Shown piece after piece: positions 1 to 7,695 of a stretch of 22,621 nucleotides of DNA. Each line of letters begins with the position of its first letter. The first letter of the stretch is position 1. This DNA comes from Candidatus Omnitrophota bacterium (GTDB lineage Bacteria; Omnitrophota; JACPQZ01), in the NCBI GenBank assembly GCA_016190205.1, contig JACPQZ010000034.1, positions 1 to 22,621 of the forward strand, written 5' to 3'. The position numbers and the translations under genes are program-made. The notes under the pieces were generated by a model that saw only the letters and a list, made by a program, of their open reading frames with translations, searched no databases and was not told where the DNA came from.

Positions 1-4
1 GTAT

Positions 5-26
5 ATTTAAAATCTAATAAATGTAT
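5..26 (+). repeat. AT-rich upstream element, copy 1
   Basis: A 22-base AT-rich sequence that recurs with a single mismatch at 2559-2580, in front of the second paralogous gene. It ends 17 bases before the start codon here but about 71 bases before the start codon there. It overlaps the -35 region of the proposed promoter. It may be a shared regulatory site, or simply sequence copied when the gene was duplicated. Confidence 0.5.
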
Positions 27-34
27 ATTAAAAT
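6..34 (+). promoter_or_regulatory. possible sigma70-type promoter for the first paralog
   Basis: TTTAAA at 6-11 and TAAAAT at 29-34 are separated by 17 bases, a reasonable but not strong match to the sigma70 consensus in AT-rich sequence. The -10 box ends 9 bases before the start codon at 44, which would give an almost leaderless transcript. AT-rich DNA throws up such matches by chance, so confidence is limited. Confidence 0.35.
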
Positions 35-43
35 AGTTAAGAG

Positions 44-2458
44 ATGAGCGTCCGAATGCAAATTCTTTTGACACTCCGGAAAATTAGAATCACCCTCCTA
101 TGTTTTAGCTTAGCCCTAAACGGCTACTGTCCTACAGCTCTGGCCGGAAGGGTCATGGATCACCTGGAAACCGAGGTATTAGACCGGGGAGGGTTCATGA
201 GCCTTGCGCAGTTCCGCAACCAGATCAGGCAGGAGGAAATCGAGCTTGTCCGCAGAGAGCTCCTCAACGCGGCATATGAAACGAGAGGAGCTCTCTCTCT
301 GAAAAAGACGGGGGCGCTGCTTGAGGAGAGCGGCCGGGAGCAATTGCATTCCGCTTTAGTCATCGAAGAGCAGATCTTAGAGGGACGTCAAGTGGCTGCC
401 GGCGCTTCTGCCGGTGCCCAGGTGGCGGTTGAGATCCCTCAACCCGTCGAGCAAAATGTGGGTATCACCACGCAGGAAGTAGCCGTCAAAAAGGAACTTA
501 GCCTGGAAGAGATTCGCCTCATGCTCAAGGAGTTTAGCAAGGAGAATACGCTTTTTCAGGACCATGCCCCACAAAAACGAATCAGACCGACTGGGGAAGA
601 CTCTATGGTCGATGTTGAGCGTGATGCCCATACGGGTGAAATTGTGGGCGTTACTGAAATCGTGAAAGATGCGGCTGGCAAGGCCATCATTGAGCGGTCT
701 GTGAATGGGATCGCGCGCAGGGAAGGCACGAGTGACGTCCTGGCTTTCAACGTCGTGGTTAAAAATATTGCCGACGCGGGGCGACGAACGATTGAATACG
801 CCATCGACGAGATCCGCTATGGAGAGGGCGGATTCATTACTGCCTACGCCCTCACCATGAGGGAGCAGTATCCCTGGAGGCCGGCCGATGAATGGACCGT
901 GCGGCCTAAGATGCATCTGTACGACATTGAGAGGGATAAGGACGGCGGCATTGAGGGTTATTTCATGAAACAGACGGAAGAGAATACCCTTAGCAAAAAC
1001 ACATCCAATTGGCATCGAACGGAATGGCTGTATCGCGTCGAGAAGGATAAGATCGAGGTGACGGCGGATCGGGAATACTTCATTGCCCGGCCCGGCCGGC
1101 ATGCCATCCGGCGGGCAGAGGTTGAGGTGGGAGAAGGTAACTCGATACGCTTGCTTCGGGATCGGGCTGAAATTTATGATAAAAGTACGGGGCAGAGCCG
1201 GCCCTATCAGCCCGCGAACGTGGTCAAGCTGCATGAGTTGTTGGTCAACTCGCAGATTCGAATGATCGTGACTGGCATGAATGAAGCGCGCGGGCTGGCG
1301 CACGACAGGACCGCGCAGTCCATCAACAAAGCCACTCCAATAGTCGAGAAAAGGATTGTCACCCAGCAGGCGGCTCCCAGCGCGCGTGACGACAGCCCAA
1401 GTGCGGGGGCGTCAAAGGCCAACCGCACGGCCAGAGGCGGTGTGACGGGTGCCATTGAGGAAATACAACGACTCGCCAAGTCCCAGACGGAAACGCAAAA
1501 GGCCGCTCTCGAAACCGCTGCCCCGGCAGATTCGTTGTCCGCTTCCCAAAAAGTGAGTGATGCCGTTCTCCTCGAACGGGTGGGTGTTAAAGGAGAAGGC
1601 CAGGAAGGGGAAGTTGTCGTGTTGAATGGAGCGCCGGGCGTCTCGGGCGGGGTGGAGTTTACAGGGTCTAGCCTCGAGCCGGTACTGCCGGAGGCAGGGG
1701 GAGAAATCGGTACCTCGATGGAAGGGGGCATGAGCCGCCTGGGCGCTCAAGGCGCCGGCGAGAACACCGGGGTCATCGAGGTCGAGGGAATCTTTATCCA
1801 GGTCGTTTCCAAGGAGGATGAGGGGGCCGAGAAGGCCAAAGACATTTATGAGTTGATTCATATGACCCCGGAGCTTTTCCTTGACCCGCGCGTTAAGTTT
1901 GGACTTACGCTGGTCAACGGAGACCCCCAGGGCGCCGCCCAAAAGCTGTGGAGTCAGCTGCGGCTGGGCGCTTTTTCCAAGGTGAATATTGAACAGCTCA
2001 AATCCGCATTCGACCGCATCCATGAGGTGCGGGAAGGCGCCGTGAAGGCTTTCTACGAAGAGACGAGGCTTTATTATGACCGGGTGCTGGAAGAGCTAAA
2101 GGCTCATCCCGAACTTGTTAAACAGGATCTCACCACGTTGGGTGTTGAGGAATTAAACTTGGACGATGCCCAGGGGCTCGACGCCGTTGGTCGCCGGTCT
2201 CTTGATGAGATCGTCGGGCTCGTGCACGGTCATCTGGACGGGGCTCAAGATAATATATCGAGGAACTTCCTCGCGCTTGAAACCAGTCTGCGCGAGACCA
2301 TCCTGGTCGCGGCGGTGGAGAGGTTAAAGCAGAGGCTGTCCGAGGGGGTTCATGAGCTCACAGGCGAGGTGCGCGCCCTGCTGGAAAAGAGCGGGGCGGA
2401 TCTCATCGACTCCGGCCACGAGATCCAGGCCATGATCGTCCTCCCGCAAAAGGGCTGA
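44..2458 (+). CDS. exported protein of unknown family, paralog 1 (804 aa)
   Basis: I do not recognise this family. The start has a basic, hydrophobic signal peptide (about residues 5-34) with a TALA-G site suited to signal peptidase I, so the product is probably periplasmic or outer-surface. After it come a charged helical block (36-115), a linker, a short helical motif (150-172), a region rich in alternating polar and hydrophobic residues that looks beta-structured (about 185-410), an Ala/Gly/Ser-rich low-complexity stretch (440-575) and a helical C-terminal domain (about 577-804) with coiled-coil-like charge patterns. No enzyme motif is visible. The protein is collinear with its downstream neighbour along its length, so this is a tandem duplication. 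Start could instead be the ATG at 56; neither has a clear Shine-Dalgarno sequence. It is upstream of, and unrelated to, the translation genes that follow. Confidence 0.85.
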   Translation: MSVRMQILLTLRKIRITLLCFSLALNGYCPTALAGRVMDHLETEVLDRGGFMSLAQFRNQIRQEEIELVRRELLNAAYETRGALSLKKTGALLEESGREQLHSALVIEEQILEGRQVAAGASAGAQVAVEIPQPVEQNVGITTQEVAVKKELSLEEIRLMLKEFSKENTLFQDHAPQKRIRPTGEDSMVDVERDAHTGEIVGVTEIVKDAAGKAIIERSVNGIARREGTSDVLAFNVVVKNIADAGRRTIEYAIDEIRYGEGGFITAYALTMREQYPWRPADEWTVRPKMHLYDIERDKDGGIEGYFMKQTEENTLSKNTSNWHRTEWLYRVEKDKIEVTADREYFIARPGRHAIRRAEVEVGEGNSIRLLRDRAEIYDKSTGQSRPYQPANVVKLHELLVNSQIRMIVTGMNEARGLAHDRTAQSINKATPIVEKRIVTQQAAPSARDDSPSAGASKANRTARGGVTGAIEEIQRLAKSQTETQKAALETAAPADSLSASQKVSDAVLLERVGVKGEGQEGEVVVLNGAPGVSGGVEFTGSSLEPVLPEAGGEIGTSMEGGMSRLGAQGAGENTGVIEVEGIFIQVVSKEDEGAEKAKDIYELIHMTPELFLDPRVKFGLTLVNGDPQGAAQKLWSQLRLGAFSKVNIEQLKSAFDRIHEVREGAVKAFYEETRLYYDRVLEELKAHPELVKQDLTTLGVEELNLDDAQGLDAVGRRSLDEIVGLVHGHLDGAQDNISRNFLALETSLRETILVAAVERLKQRLSEGVHELTGEVRALLEKSGADLIDSGHEIQAMIVLPQKG

Positions 2459-2558
2459 TCCTAATTGTCACTTTTACCATTTACTCCTGCCCGCTGCATA
2501 TCATTTGTCATTCCTGCCGTTGCTTCACCAACAGTAATATGTTATATTTTCCAGGTGC

Positions 2559-2580
2559 ATTTAATATCTAATAAATGTAT
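2559..2580 (+). repeat. AT-rich upstream element, copy 2
   Basis: Matches 5-26 at 21 of 22 bases. It lies in the 193-base gap between the two paralogs, where no terminator and no other gene are visible. TATGAT at 2578-2583 could act as a -10 box, with TSS some 60 bases before the start at 2652, but there is no convincing -35 box. Confidence 0.5.
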
Positions 2581-2651
2581 GATAAATGTGTTTGAATTCT
2601 AGCACTTCTGAATACCAATGACACCGCCCCTTTAAAACAAATGGGACACTT

Positions 2652-5039
2652 ATGCGGACGCTGACCTATAGAAGTCGCTCCCACTGGATAACTTTCCTAT
2701 GCTTAGCCCAGCTCTTATACGGGCCTGCTACGCCGGCGACAGCAGGCCGTGTCATTGATCAGTTGGAGATGGACGTCCTGGATCGCGGGGGATTTATGAG
2801 CCTTGCGCGCTTCCGTGAGGAAATCCAGCGTGAGCAGAGCGACTTGGCCCGAAGGGAGCTTTACTACATGGCTTACGAGGCGGGCGGAGCCTTTGCACTC
2901 AAAAAGACGGGCGCACTCCTTCAGGATGAGGACAATCAAGAGACGGTCGCCGCTCTTGTCATTCAGGAGCAGATCCTTGATGCGCGGCAGCTTGCGGGGG
3001 ACGCGGCAGGGTCCCCAAAGCTCATCCAGGGGACCCTGGACGGAGAGGAAGGCAGTGCCCCGACCATCCGTGAGATCACCCTGAAAAAAGAGCTTTCCTT
3101 GGAGGAAGTCCGCGCGCTGCTTAAGGAATTCAGCAAGGGGAACACGCTTTTCAAGGGACACAACTTCATCAGCACAAACGGTGAGGATTCGGTGGTAGAT
3201 GTGGAGCGCGATTCGACGACGGGCGAAATAATCCGCGTAACCGAGATTGTCAAAGACGCATCCGGGAAAAGTATTGTCGAGCGGTCAGTTTATGGGATTA
3301 CGCGCCGGGAGGACACGCGCGACGTTGCGGGATTCCATGTGGCCATTAGCAACATAGCAGACCGCCGTCATCGCCTGGTGGAGTACTCTGTAGGTGATAT
3401 CCGGTATAGGGACGACGGCCTTGTCACTGGATACAATCTGGGTTTTCGGGAACAATTTCCCGGTCTTCACAGGAATGAGTGGCGTGCGGTTCCGAATACC
3501 CGGATATTTGACATTGAGCGCAATGCAGATGGATCCATTGAGCGCTATTCTATGAGTAGGACGCGCGAGATTTTCTTCGGAGGCGATGCGTCCAAATGGG
3601 TTCGGACGCAGTGGCTCTATCATGTGCAGAAAGGTTTTTTGGACGTGGAGTCCGACACGACGAGATGGAATACATCTTCAGACCGTCACGAACTCCAGAA
3701 GGCAAAGTTTGCTATCGGCGAAGATCTTTCTGTACGTACCCTGGAACACCGGTATGAAAACTATTATGAAAGTACGGGAAGGCGTTTTTCCTTTGATTCC
3801 GGCAACTTGGCCGAGACGACAAGGTACTTGATCGAAAGGGACATCGTGCCAATTATTACGGGCATGTATGTGACGAGGGACCTGGCTCACGAGAAGACCG
3901 CCCAATCTATTAATAAAGCGACTCCGAAAATAGAGAAAAAGACTGTCGCGAGCCGGGATGCTGTCCGCGACGATGCAGAAAGAGTAGGTTCAGGAAAGGC
4001 AAAGGCCGGCCGACCTGTCTGGGGAGGGGTGGTGGGCGCAATAGGCGAGATTCAGCGCCTCGCCCAGGCAAGTCCGCAAAAGACCGCACTCGAGACCTCG
4101 GTAACAGTGGGTTTGCCTGGGGCGGTGGCAGCGCAGAAGGTGAGTGATGCTGCGCTCGTTGAAAAGGTAGCGGTTAAGGGGAGTGGCCAGGCCGGGGATG
4201 CCGTCGCTTTAAACGCGAATGCGGGCGGGGTATTTCCCGCAAATCCTGAGATAGAGGCCGCACAACCGGTGGTCGAGGGGGAAATAGGCGCCTCTATGGA
4301 CGTCGGCATGCGCGCTCAAGGAGCGCATGGGAAGGGAGACGGCGAAGATACGGTGGTCGTTGAGGTCGATGGAATTGTTTTCCATGTGATTCCCCGGGAA
4401 GAGGGGTCCGAGAAGTCCCAGGATATTTATGAGCTCATCCGCACGGCGCCGGAGATCTTTCTTGACCCGCGTGTCCAGTTTGGGCTCACCCTCGCTCATG
4501 GCGATCCGGAGGGAGCGGCCCGGAAGTTGTTGGGCGAGCTTAGGCAGGGTGCTTTTTCCAAAGTTAATATTGAAGTACTCAAGTCGGCCTTTGACCGCAT
4601 CCACGAAGTTAGGGAAGGCGCCATCAAGGCGTTCTACGAAGAAACGAGGCTTTATTATGACCGGGTGCTGGAAGAGCTAAAGGCTCATCCCGAACTTGTT
4701 AAACAGGATCTCACCACGTTGGGTGTTGAGGAATTAAACCTGGACGGTGCGCAGGGGCTCGACGCCGCCGGGCGCCGGTCCATCGATGAGATCGTCGGGC
4801 TTGTGCACGGTCAATGGGACGGGTCTCAAGATCAAGTGTCGAGGAACTTCCTCGCGCTCGAAACCAGACTGCGCGAAGAAATCCTGATCACGGCTGTGGA
4901 AGATTTGAGCCAGCGTCTTACCGAAGGGGTTGAGGAGCTCACAGGCGAGGTGCGCGCCCTGCTGGAAAAGAGCGGGGCGGATCTCATCGACTCCGGCCAC
5001 GAGATCCAGGCCATGATCGTCCTCCCGCAAAAGGGGTAA
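2652..5039 (+). CDS. exported protein of unknown family, paralog 2 (795 aa)
   Basis: Collinear with the gene before it and of the same plan: signal peptide (about residues 1-31, ending in an Ala-Thr-Ala-Gly stretch), the conserved block following GRV(I/M)D with LDRGGFMSLA, a beta-looking middle, an Ala/Gly-rich linker and a helical C-terminal domain. The middle is clearly diverged from paralog 1, but the C-terminal domain is much closer. Two stretches are identical to paralog 1 at every base, synonymous sites included (4644-4739 and 4935-5035), which suggests recent gene conversion. Both proteins end in the same MIVLPQKG. Function unknown; a periplasmic or envelope structural or binding role is a guess from the signal peptide and lack of catalytic motifs. 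A terminator follows at 5091. Confidence 0.85.
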   Translation: MRTLTYRSRSHWITFLCLAQLLYGPATPATAGRVIDQLEMDVLDRGGFMSLARFREEIQREQSDLARRELYYMAYEAGGAFALKKTGALLQDEDNQETVAALVIQEQILDARQLAGDAAGSPKLIQGTLDGEEGSAPTIREITLKKELSLEEVRALLKEFSKGNTLFKGHNFISTNGEDSVVDVERDSTTGEIIRVTEIVKDASGKSIVERSVYGITRREDTRDVAGFHVAISNIADRRHRLVEYSVGDIRYRDDGLVTGYNLGFREQFPGLHRNEWRAVPNTRIFDIERNADGSIERYSMSRTREIFFGGDASKWVRTQWLYHVQKGFLDVESDTTRWNTSSDRHELQKAKFAIGEDLSVRTLEHRYENYYESTGRRFSFDSGNLAETTRYLIERDIVPIITGMYVTRDLAHEKTAQSINKATPKIEKKTVASRDAVRDDAERVGSGKAKAGRPVWGGVVGAIGEIQRLAQASPQKTALETSVTVGLPGAVAAQKVSDAALVEKVAVKGSGQAGDAVALNANAGGVFPANPEIEAAQPVVEGEIGASMDVGMRAQGAHGKGDGEDTVVVEVDGIVFHVIPREEGSEKSQDIYELIRTAPEIFLDPRVQFGLTLAHGDPEGAARKLLGELRQGAFSKVNIEVLKSAFDRIHEVREGAIKAFYEETRLYYDRVLEELKAHPELVKQDLTTLGVEELNLDGAQGLDAAGRRSIDEIVGLVHGQWDGSQDQVSRNFLALETRLREEILITAVEDLSQRLTEGVEELTGEVRALLEKSGADLIDSGHEIQAMIVLPQKG

Positions 5040-5090
5040 TCCCTCCTTACATCTCGCAAAAAATCCTCAAAAATACCCGGAATAAATCCC

Positions 5091-5139
5091 GCGCTTGAGG
5101 GTTCTGATAATTGGATATCAGCACTTTCAAGCGCTTTTT
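5091..5139 (+). terminator. intrinsic terminator after paralog 2
   Basis: GCGCTTGA (5091-5098) pairs with TCAAGCGC (5127-5134) and is followed at once by TTTTT (5135-5139). Inside, CTGATA (5104-5109) pairs with TATCAG (5116-5121) around a 6-base loop, leaving an internal loop between the two stems. Position and T-run fit termination of the paralog pair, separating it from the housekeeping run. Confidence 0.7.
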
Positions 5140-5163
5140 GTCATAATCACAATTTGCACATAA

Positions 5164-5235
5164 GCCCCAGTGGCTACGTAACTTGAGTACGGGGCGGTCT
5201 CAAGCTACAAACGATGAGAATCGAGCTGCTGGGGC
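5164..5235. other. candidate structured RNA or DNA element, three-way junction
   Basis: The 72 bases fold into three helices. P1 is 12 base pairs (5164-5175 with 5224-5235) including two G-U pairs. P2 joins 5178-5187 with 5199-5208 (9 pairs, one mismatch), with an 11-base G-rich loop. P3 is CGAT/ATCG (5212-5215 with 5220-5223) closed by a GAGA tetraloop. It does not fit a tRNA or any riboswitch or ribozyme consensus I know. It sits after a terminator and before the promoter of the next gene, so it is not obviously part of either transcript. Strand is undecided because the complement folds too. Confidence 0.35.
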
Positions 5236-5269
5236 CTTTGTGTGTCACCAGGCCTCCCCGCAATGACGG

Positions 5270-5298
5270 TTGTGAGTACACCCTATGTGAGTTATACT
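5270..5298 (+). promoter_or_regulatory. sigma70-type promoter of the housekeeping run
   Basis: TTGTGA (5270-5275) and TATACT (5293-5298) with a 17-base spacer. The -10 box ends 9 bases before the ATG at 5308, so the mRNA would start within a few bases of the start codon. No Shine-Dalgarno sequence is present, which fits a leaderless transcript. Confidence 0.6.
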
Positions 5299-5307
5299 AT
5301 CTAGCTC

Positions 5308-5598
5308 ATGAAAATTGGTCTTATGAAGGTGGAAATTTCCATTCCCGGGAATAACTCCCTCAAGGGTAAGCGCAGTGTCCTCCGCAGTATTAAAGACCGT
5401 ATCCGGAATAGTTTCAACGTGTCCGTCGCCGAGGTTGAGGACCAGGGCCTCTGGCAGAGGGCGGTCATTGGGGTGGCCTGCGTGGGCCCGGACCAAAAGT
5501 ATTTAAACGGCCAGCTCAACCGCATCCGGGACCTCGTGGAGCATGAGCGGCAGGTGGAGCTGGTGGACTGCCAGATGGATTTTAGCGAAGCGGGATGA
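5308..5598 (+). CDS. ylxP: DUF503 / YlxP-like protein
   Basis: A 96-residue protein of the DUF503 family (YlxP in Bacillus). Diagnostic features are the N-terminal beta strand running into SLKGKRSVLRSIKDRIRN, then FNVSVAEV and a C-terminal helix with the family's usual length. The biochemical role of the family is not settled; members are nearly always encoded between infB and rbfA, so a link to ribosome assembly or initiation is inferred from context. Here infB is not upstream: two unrelated exported-protein genes are. The start at 5308 follows the promoter almost directly; ATG at 5323 is an alternative. A 12-base gap separates it from rbfA. Confidence 0.85.
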   Translation: MKIGLMKVEISIPGNNSLKGKRSVLRSIKDRIRNSFNVSVAEVEDQGLWQRAVIGVACVGPDQKYLNGQLNRIRDLVEHERQVELVDCQMDFSEAG

Positions 5599-5610
5599 GG
5601 CGGGTAACTC

Positions 5611-6036
5611 ATGGCACGTGCACGGCATGAACGGGTGACGGAATCGGTTCGCAAAGAAGTAAGCGAGCTTCTTCAGCATGAGGTCAAGGACGTACGCATC
5701 GGGTTTACGACCGTAACGCGCGTCGAAATGTCCGAGGACTTAAGGCACGCCATTGTCTTTTGCAGCATCCTGGGGACGGACAAGGAAAAGCGCGATTCCA
5801 TGGTGGGTCTTAACCGGGCCAAGGGTTTTATGCGGCGCGAGATTGGGCGCCGTTTGAAACTTCGGTTTACCCCCGACATTCACTTTCGGCTGGACACTGC
5901 CCTGGACCACAGTTTCCATGTCGAAGAGGTCCTTAGAAAAATAAAGAGCGAGGACGGAGGAGCCGGGGGAGGAGAGATGAGGGACGAAGGACGTGGGACG
6001 TTGGACGTGGGACGTGAGAGGAAGGGTGAAGGATGA
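5611..6036 (+). CDS. rbfA: ribosome-binding factor A
   Basis: RbfA is a KH-like protein that binds the 30S subunit and assists late 16S rRNA maturation. The family hallmarks are visible: RxxRVxESVRKEVSELL at the N-terminus (residues 5-21), VRIGFTTVTRVEMSEDL (28-44), a FCSILG strand, and KGFMRREIGRRLKLRFTPDIHFRLD (71-95). The core ends near residue 112. The remaining tail, about 28 residues rich in Gly, Glu, Asp and Arg, is encoded by a low-complexity stretch including an array of 7-base units, and is probably not part of the fold. The stop overlaps the next start as ATGA, so translation of the downstream DHH gene is likely coupled. Confidence 0.93.
   Translation: MARARHERVTESVRKEVSELLQHEVKDVRIGFTTVTRVEMSEDLRHAIVFCSILGTDKEKRDSMVGLNRAKGFMRREIGRRLKLRFTPDIHFRLDTALDHSFHVEEVLRKIKSEDGGAGGGEMRDEGRGTLDVGRERKGEG
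5982..6016 (+). repeat. heptanucleotide array inside rbfA (GGACGNN x5)
   Basis: Five consecutive 7-base units, GGACGAA, GGACGTG, GGACGTT, GGACGTG, GGACGTG, followed by two degenerate units to 6030. They encode residues about 124-135 of RbfA, beyond its conserved core. The degenerate end contains AGAGGAA (6017-6023), 9 bases before the next start codon, so the array may also provide its ribosome binding site. Confidence 0.8.
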
Positions 6037-7004
6037 GCCGGCCGCTGGATGAGATCTGCCGCCTGATCCGGCGCAGCAGGAGCTTTGCCATCACCTCTCA
6101 TATTGCGCCGGACGGAGACGGGGTGGGGAGCATGTTTTCCATGGCGGCACTCCTCAAAGGGTTGGGAAAGAAGGTCACCGTTGTATGCGACGACGCGATG
6201 CCGGAGCGTTACCGCTTTTTGGGCAAGACCTGGGTCCGGACGAAGGACGCGGGTTCTCTTAAGCCTGACTGCATGATCACCATGGAATGTCCGGTCCTGA
6301 CAAGGGTGGGGCACACGATCAAGATCTTCCGGCGCGCCAAATATACCATTAATATCGATCATCATCCCGGAAACGACGAGTACGCCACCGTGAATTGGGT
6401 CAACGTGGGCGCAGCGGCCACGGGCGAAATGATCTACGAACTTTTCAAGAAGATGCACTACCCCCTGGACCAGGAAACGGCGAGGCTCATCTATATTTCC
6501 ATCTTGACGGATACCGGCTCGTTCCGCTATGCGAACACCACGCGCAGGACGCATGCCATCGCGGGGGAGCTTATCCAGTACGGTGTTCAGCCTGACCGCC
6601 TGATGGACGAGATCTACGAATCCAACACATACCGCGGGATGCGCCTTCTGGGGAGGGCGCTTTCCACTCTTCGGCGGAGCCCCGATAAAGAGATTGCGTG
6701 GCTCGCGGTCACGTCTCGAATGCTCAAGGAAAGCTGCGCCAAAAGCGAGGACGCCGATGGGTTTGTCAATTTTGCCCGAAACTTACGCGGCACCAAGGTG
6801 GCGTGCTTCTTTCTCGAAAACAATAACGGTGAAGTCAAGGTGAGCCTTAGGTCCAAGAGGTCTATTGATGTCAATCAAGTGGCGGCGGCCTTCGGGGGCG
6901 GGGGTCACAAGGCCGCGAGCGGCTGCCAGGTGAAGGGGCGCCTTGCGGCGGTTGAGAAGGAAGTAATCGCCAAGATTCGAATGGGGCTTGATGATGCACG
7001 TTAG
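6033..7004 (+). CDS. nrnA: DHH/DHHA1 phosphoesterase, NrnA-like
   Basis: A 323-residue DHH-family phosphoesterase; relatives in this position degrade short RNA oligonucleotides and 3'-phosphoadenosine 5'-phosphate. Motif I is SHIAPDGDG (H23, D27, D29), motif III is NIDHH (D109, H110, H111), motif IV is LTDTGSFRY (D160), and the DHHA1 substrate-binding domain ends in GGGGHKAASG (288-297). Motif II normally carries a metal-binding Asp in a D-C-P context; here it reads MECP, placing Glu85 there. Length matches the family. It overlaps rbfA by 4 bases and truB by about 11 and is part of the conserved rbfA-DHH-truB-ribF order. Substrate not proven: NrnA activity is assigned by family and neighbourhood. 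Confidence 0.87.
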   Translation: MSRPLDEICRLIRRSRSFAITSHIAPDGDGVGSMFSMAALLKGLGKKVTVVCDDAMPERYRFLGKTWVRTKDAGSLKPDCMITMECPVLTRVGHTIKIFRRAKYTINIDHHPGNDEYATVNWVNVGAAATGEMIYELFKKMHYPLDQETARLIYISILTDTGSFRYANTTRRTHAIAGELIQYGVQPDRLMDEIYESNTYRGMRLLGRALSTLRRSPDKEIAWLAVTSRMLKESCAKSEDADGFVNFARNLRGTKVACFFLENNNGEVKVSLRSKRSIDVNQVAAAFGGGGHKAASGCQVKGRLAAVEKEVIAKIRMGLDDAR

Positions 7005-7695
7005 TATGGATGGAATCTTGATCGTGGACAAACCCCAGGGCCGCACGAGCCATGACGTGGTGGATTTTGTCCGCCGCCGTTTTTCCATTCGCAAGGTGGG
7101 GCATGCCGGGACCCTGGACCCCCTGGCCACAGGCGTATTGGTAGTCCTTTTGGGTCAGGCCACCAAGCAGGCGCGGCGCTTTATGAATGACGATAAGGAA
7201 TATGATGCCACGCTCCGGCTGGGGATCACGACGGACTCCGGCGACGCCTGGGGAAAGGTGCTTTCGACCCGGGAACCCATCCAGGTTGAGAGCGGGCGGA
7301 TCGAGCAGGTCTTCCAGGAGTTTCGGGGCGAGATCCTTCAAATCCCGCCTATGGTCTCCGCGCTGAAATACAAGGGGAGGCGTCTGTACAAGCTCGCCCG
7401 CGAGGGCAAGGTGGTTCCCCGCCTGCCGCGCCGGGTGACCCTGCATGAGCTTGCCATTACCGAGATCCGTCTTCCCTGGATCGATTTTCATTTGACGTCC
7501 TCCAAGGGCACCTATGTCCGGACCCTCTGCCACGACATCGGAGAGCGCCTGGGCTGCGGGGCGCACATGTCGCGCCTGATGCGCGTGCGCAGCGGGGGCT
7601 TTCGTTTGTCTGACGGCGTCACGATACCTGAACTGGAACGGATGGGGGTGCGGGAACTCGCGGGCCGCATACGCATTGTTCAGGAGATCGCATGA
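6994..7695 (+). CDS. truB: tRNA pseudouridine(55) synthase
   Basis: TruB isomerises U55 in the T-loop of tRNAs. The N-terminus has GILIVDKPQGRTSHDVV and the catalytic block GHAGTLDPLATG, with the nucleophilic Asp at about residue 42. Other family blocks follow: YDATLRLGITTDSGD, IPPMVSALKYKGRRLYKLAREG and the strand before GTYVRTLCHDIGERLG. At about 233 residues it is the short bacterial form with no obvious C-terminal PUA domain. The start is uncertain: ATG at 6994 has GGGG 7 bases upstream, ATG 6991 and TTG 6988 are possible, and ATG 7006 lies just after the DHH stop and gives the most typical N-terminus. It overlaps ribF by 4 bases. Confidence 0.92.
   Translation: MHVSMDGILIVDKPQGRTSHDVVDFVRRRFSIRKVGHAGTLDPLATGVLVVLLGQATKQARRFMNDDKEYDATLRLGITTDSGDAWGKVLSTREPIQVESGRIEQVFQEFRGEILQIPPMVSALKYKGRRLYKLAREGKVVPRLPRRVTLHELAITEIRLPWIDFHLTSSKGTYVRTLCHDIGERLGCGAHMSRLMRVRSGGFRLSDGVTIPELERMGVRELAGRIRIVQEIA

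Noticed and set aside
377-1303. Long antisense open frame (308 codons) opposite paralog 1, and a similar one at 1412-2023
   Set aside because: They lie wholly within a better gene, have no family signature or signal, and such shadows are expected at this GC content.
5164-5235. tRNA gene
   Set aside because: A seven-pair end helix suggested it, but there is no proper anticodon arm, T-loop or CCA end.
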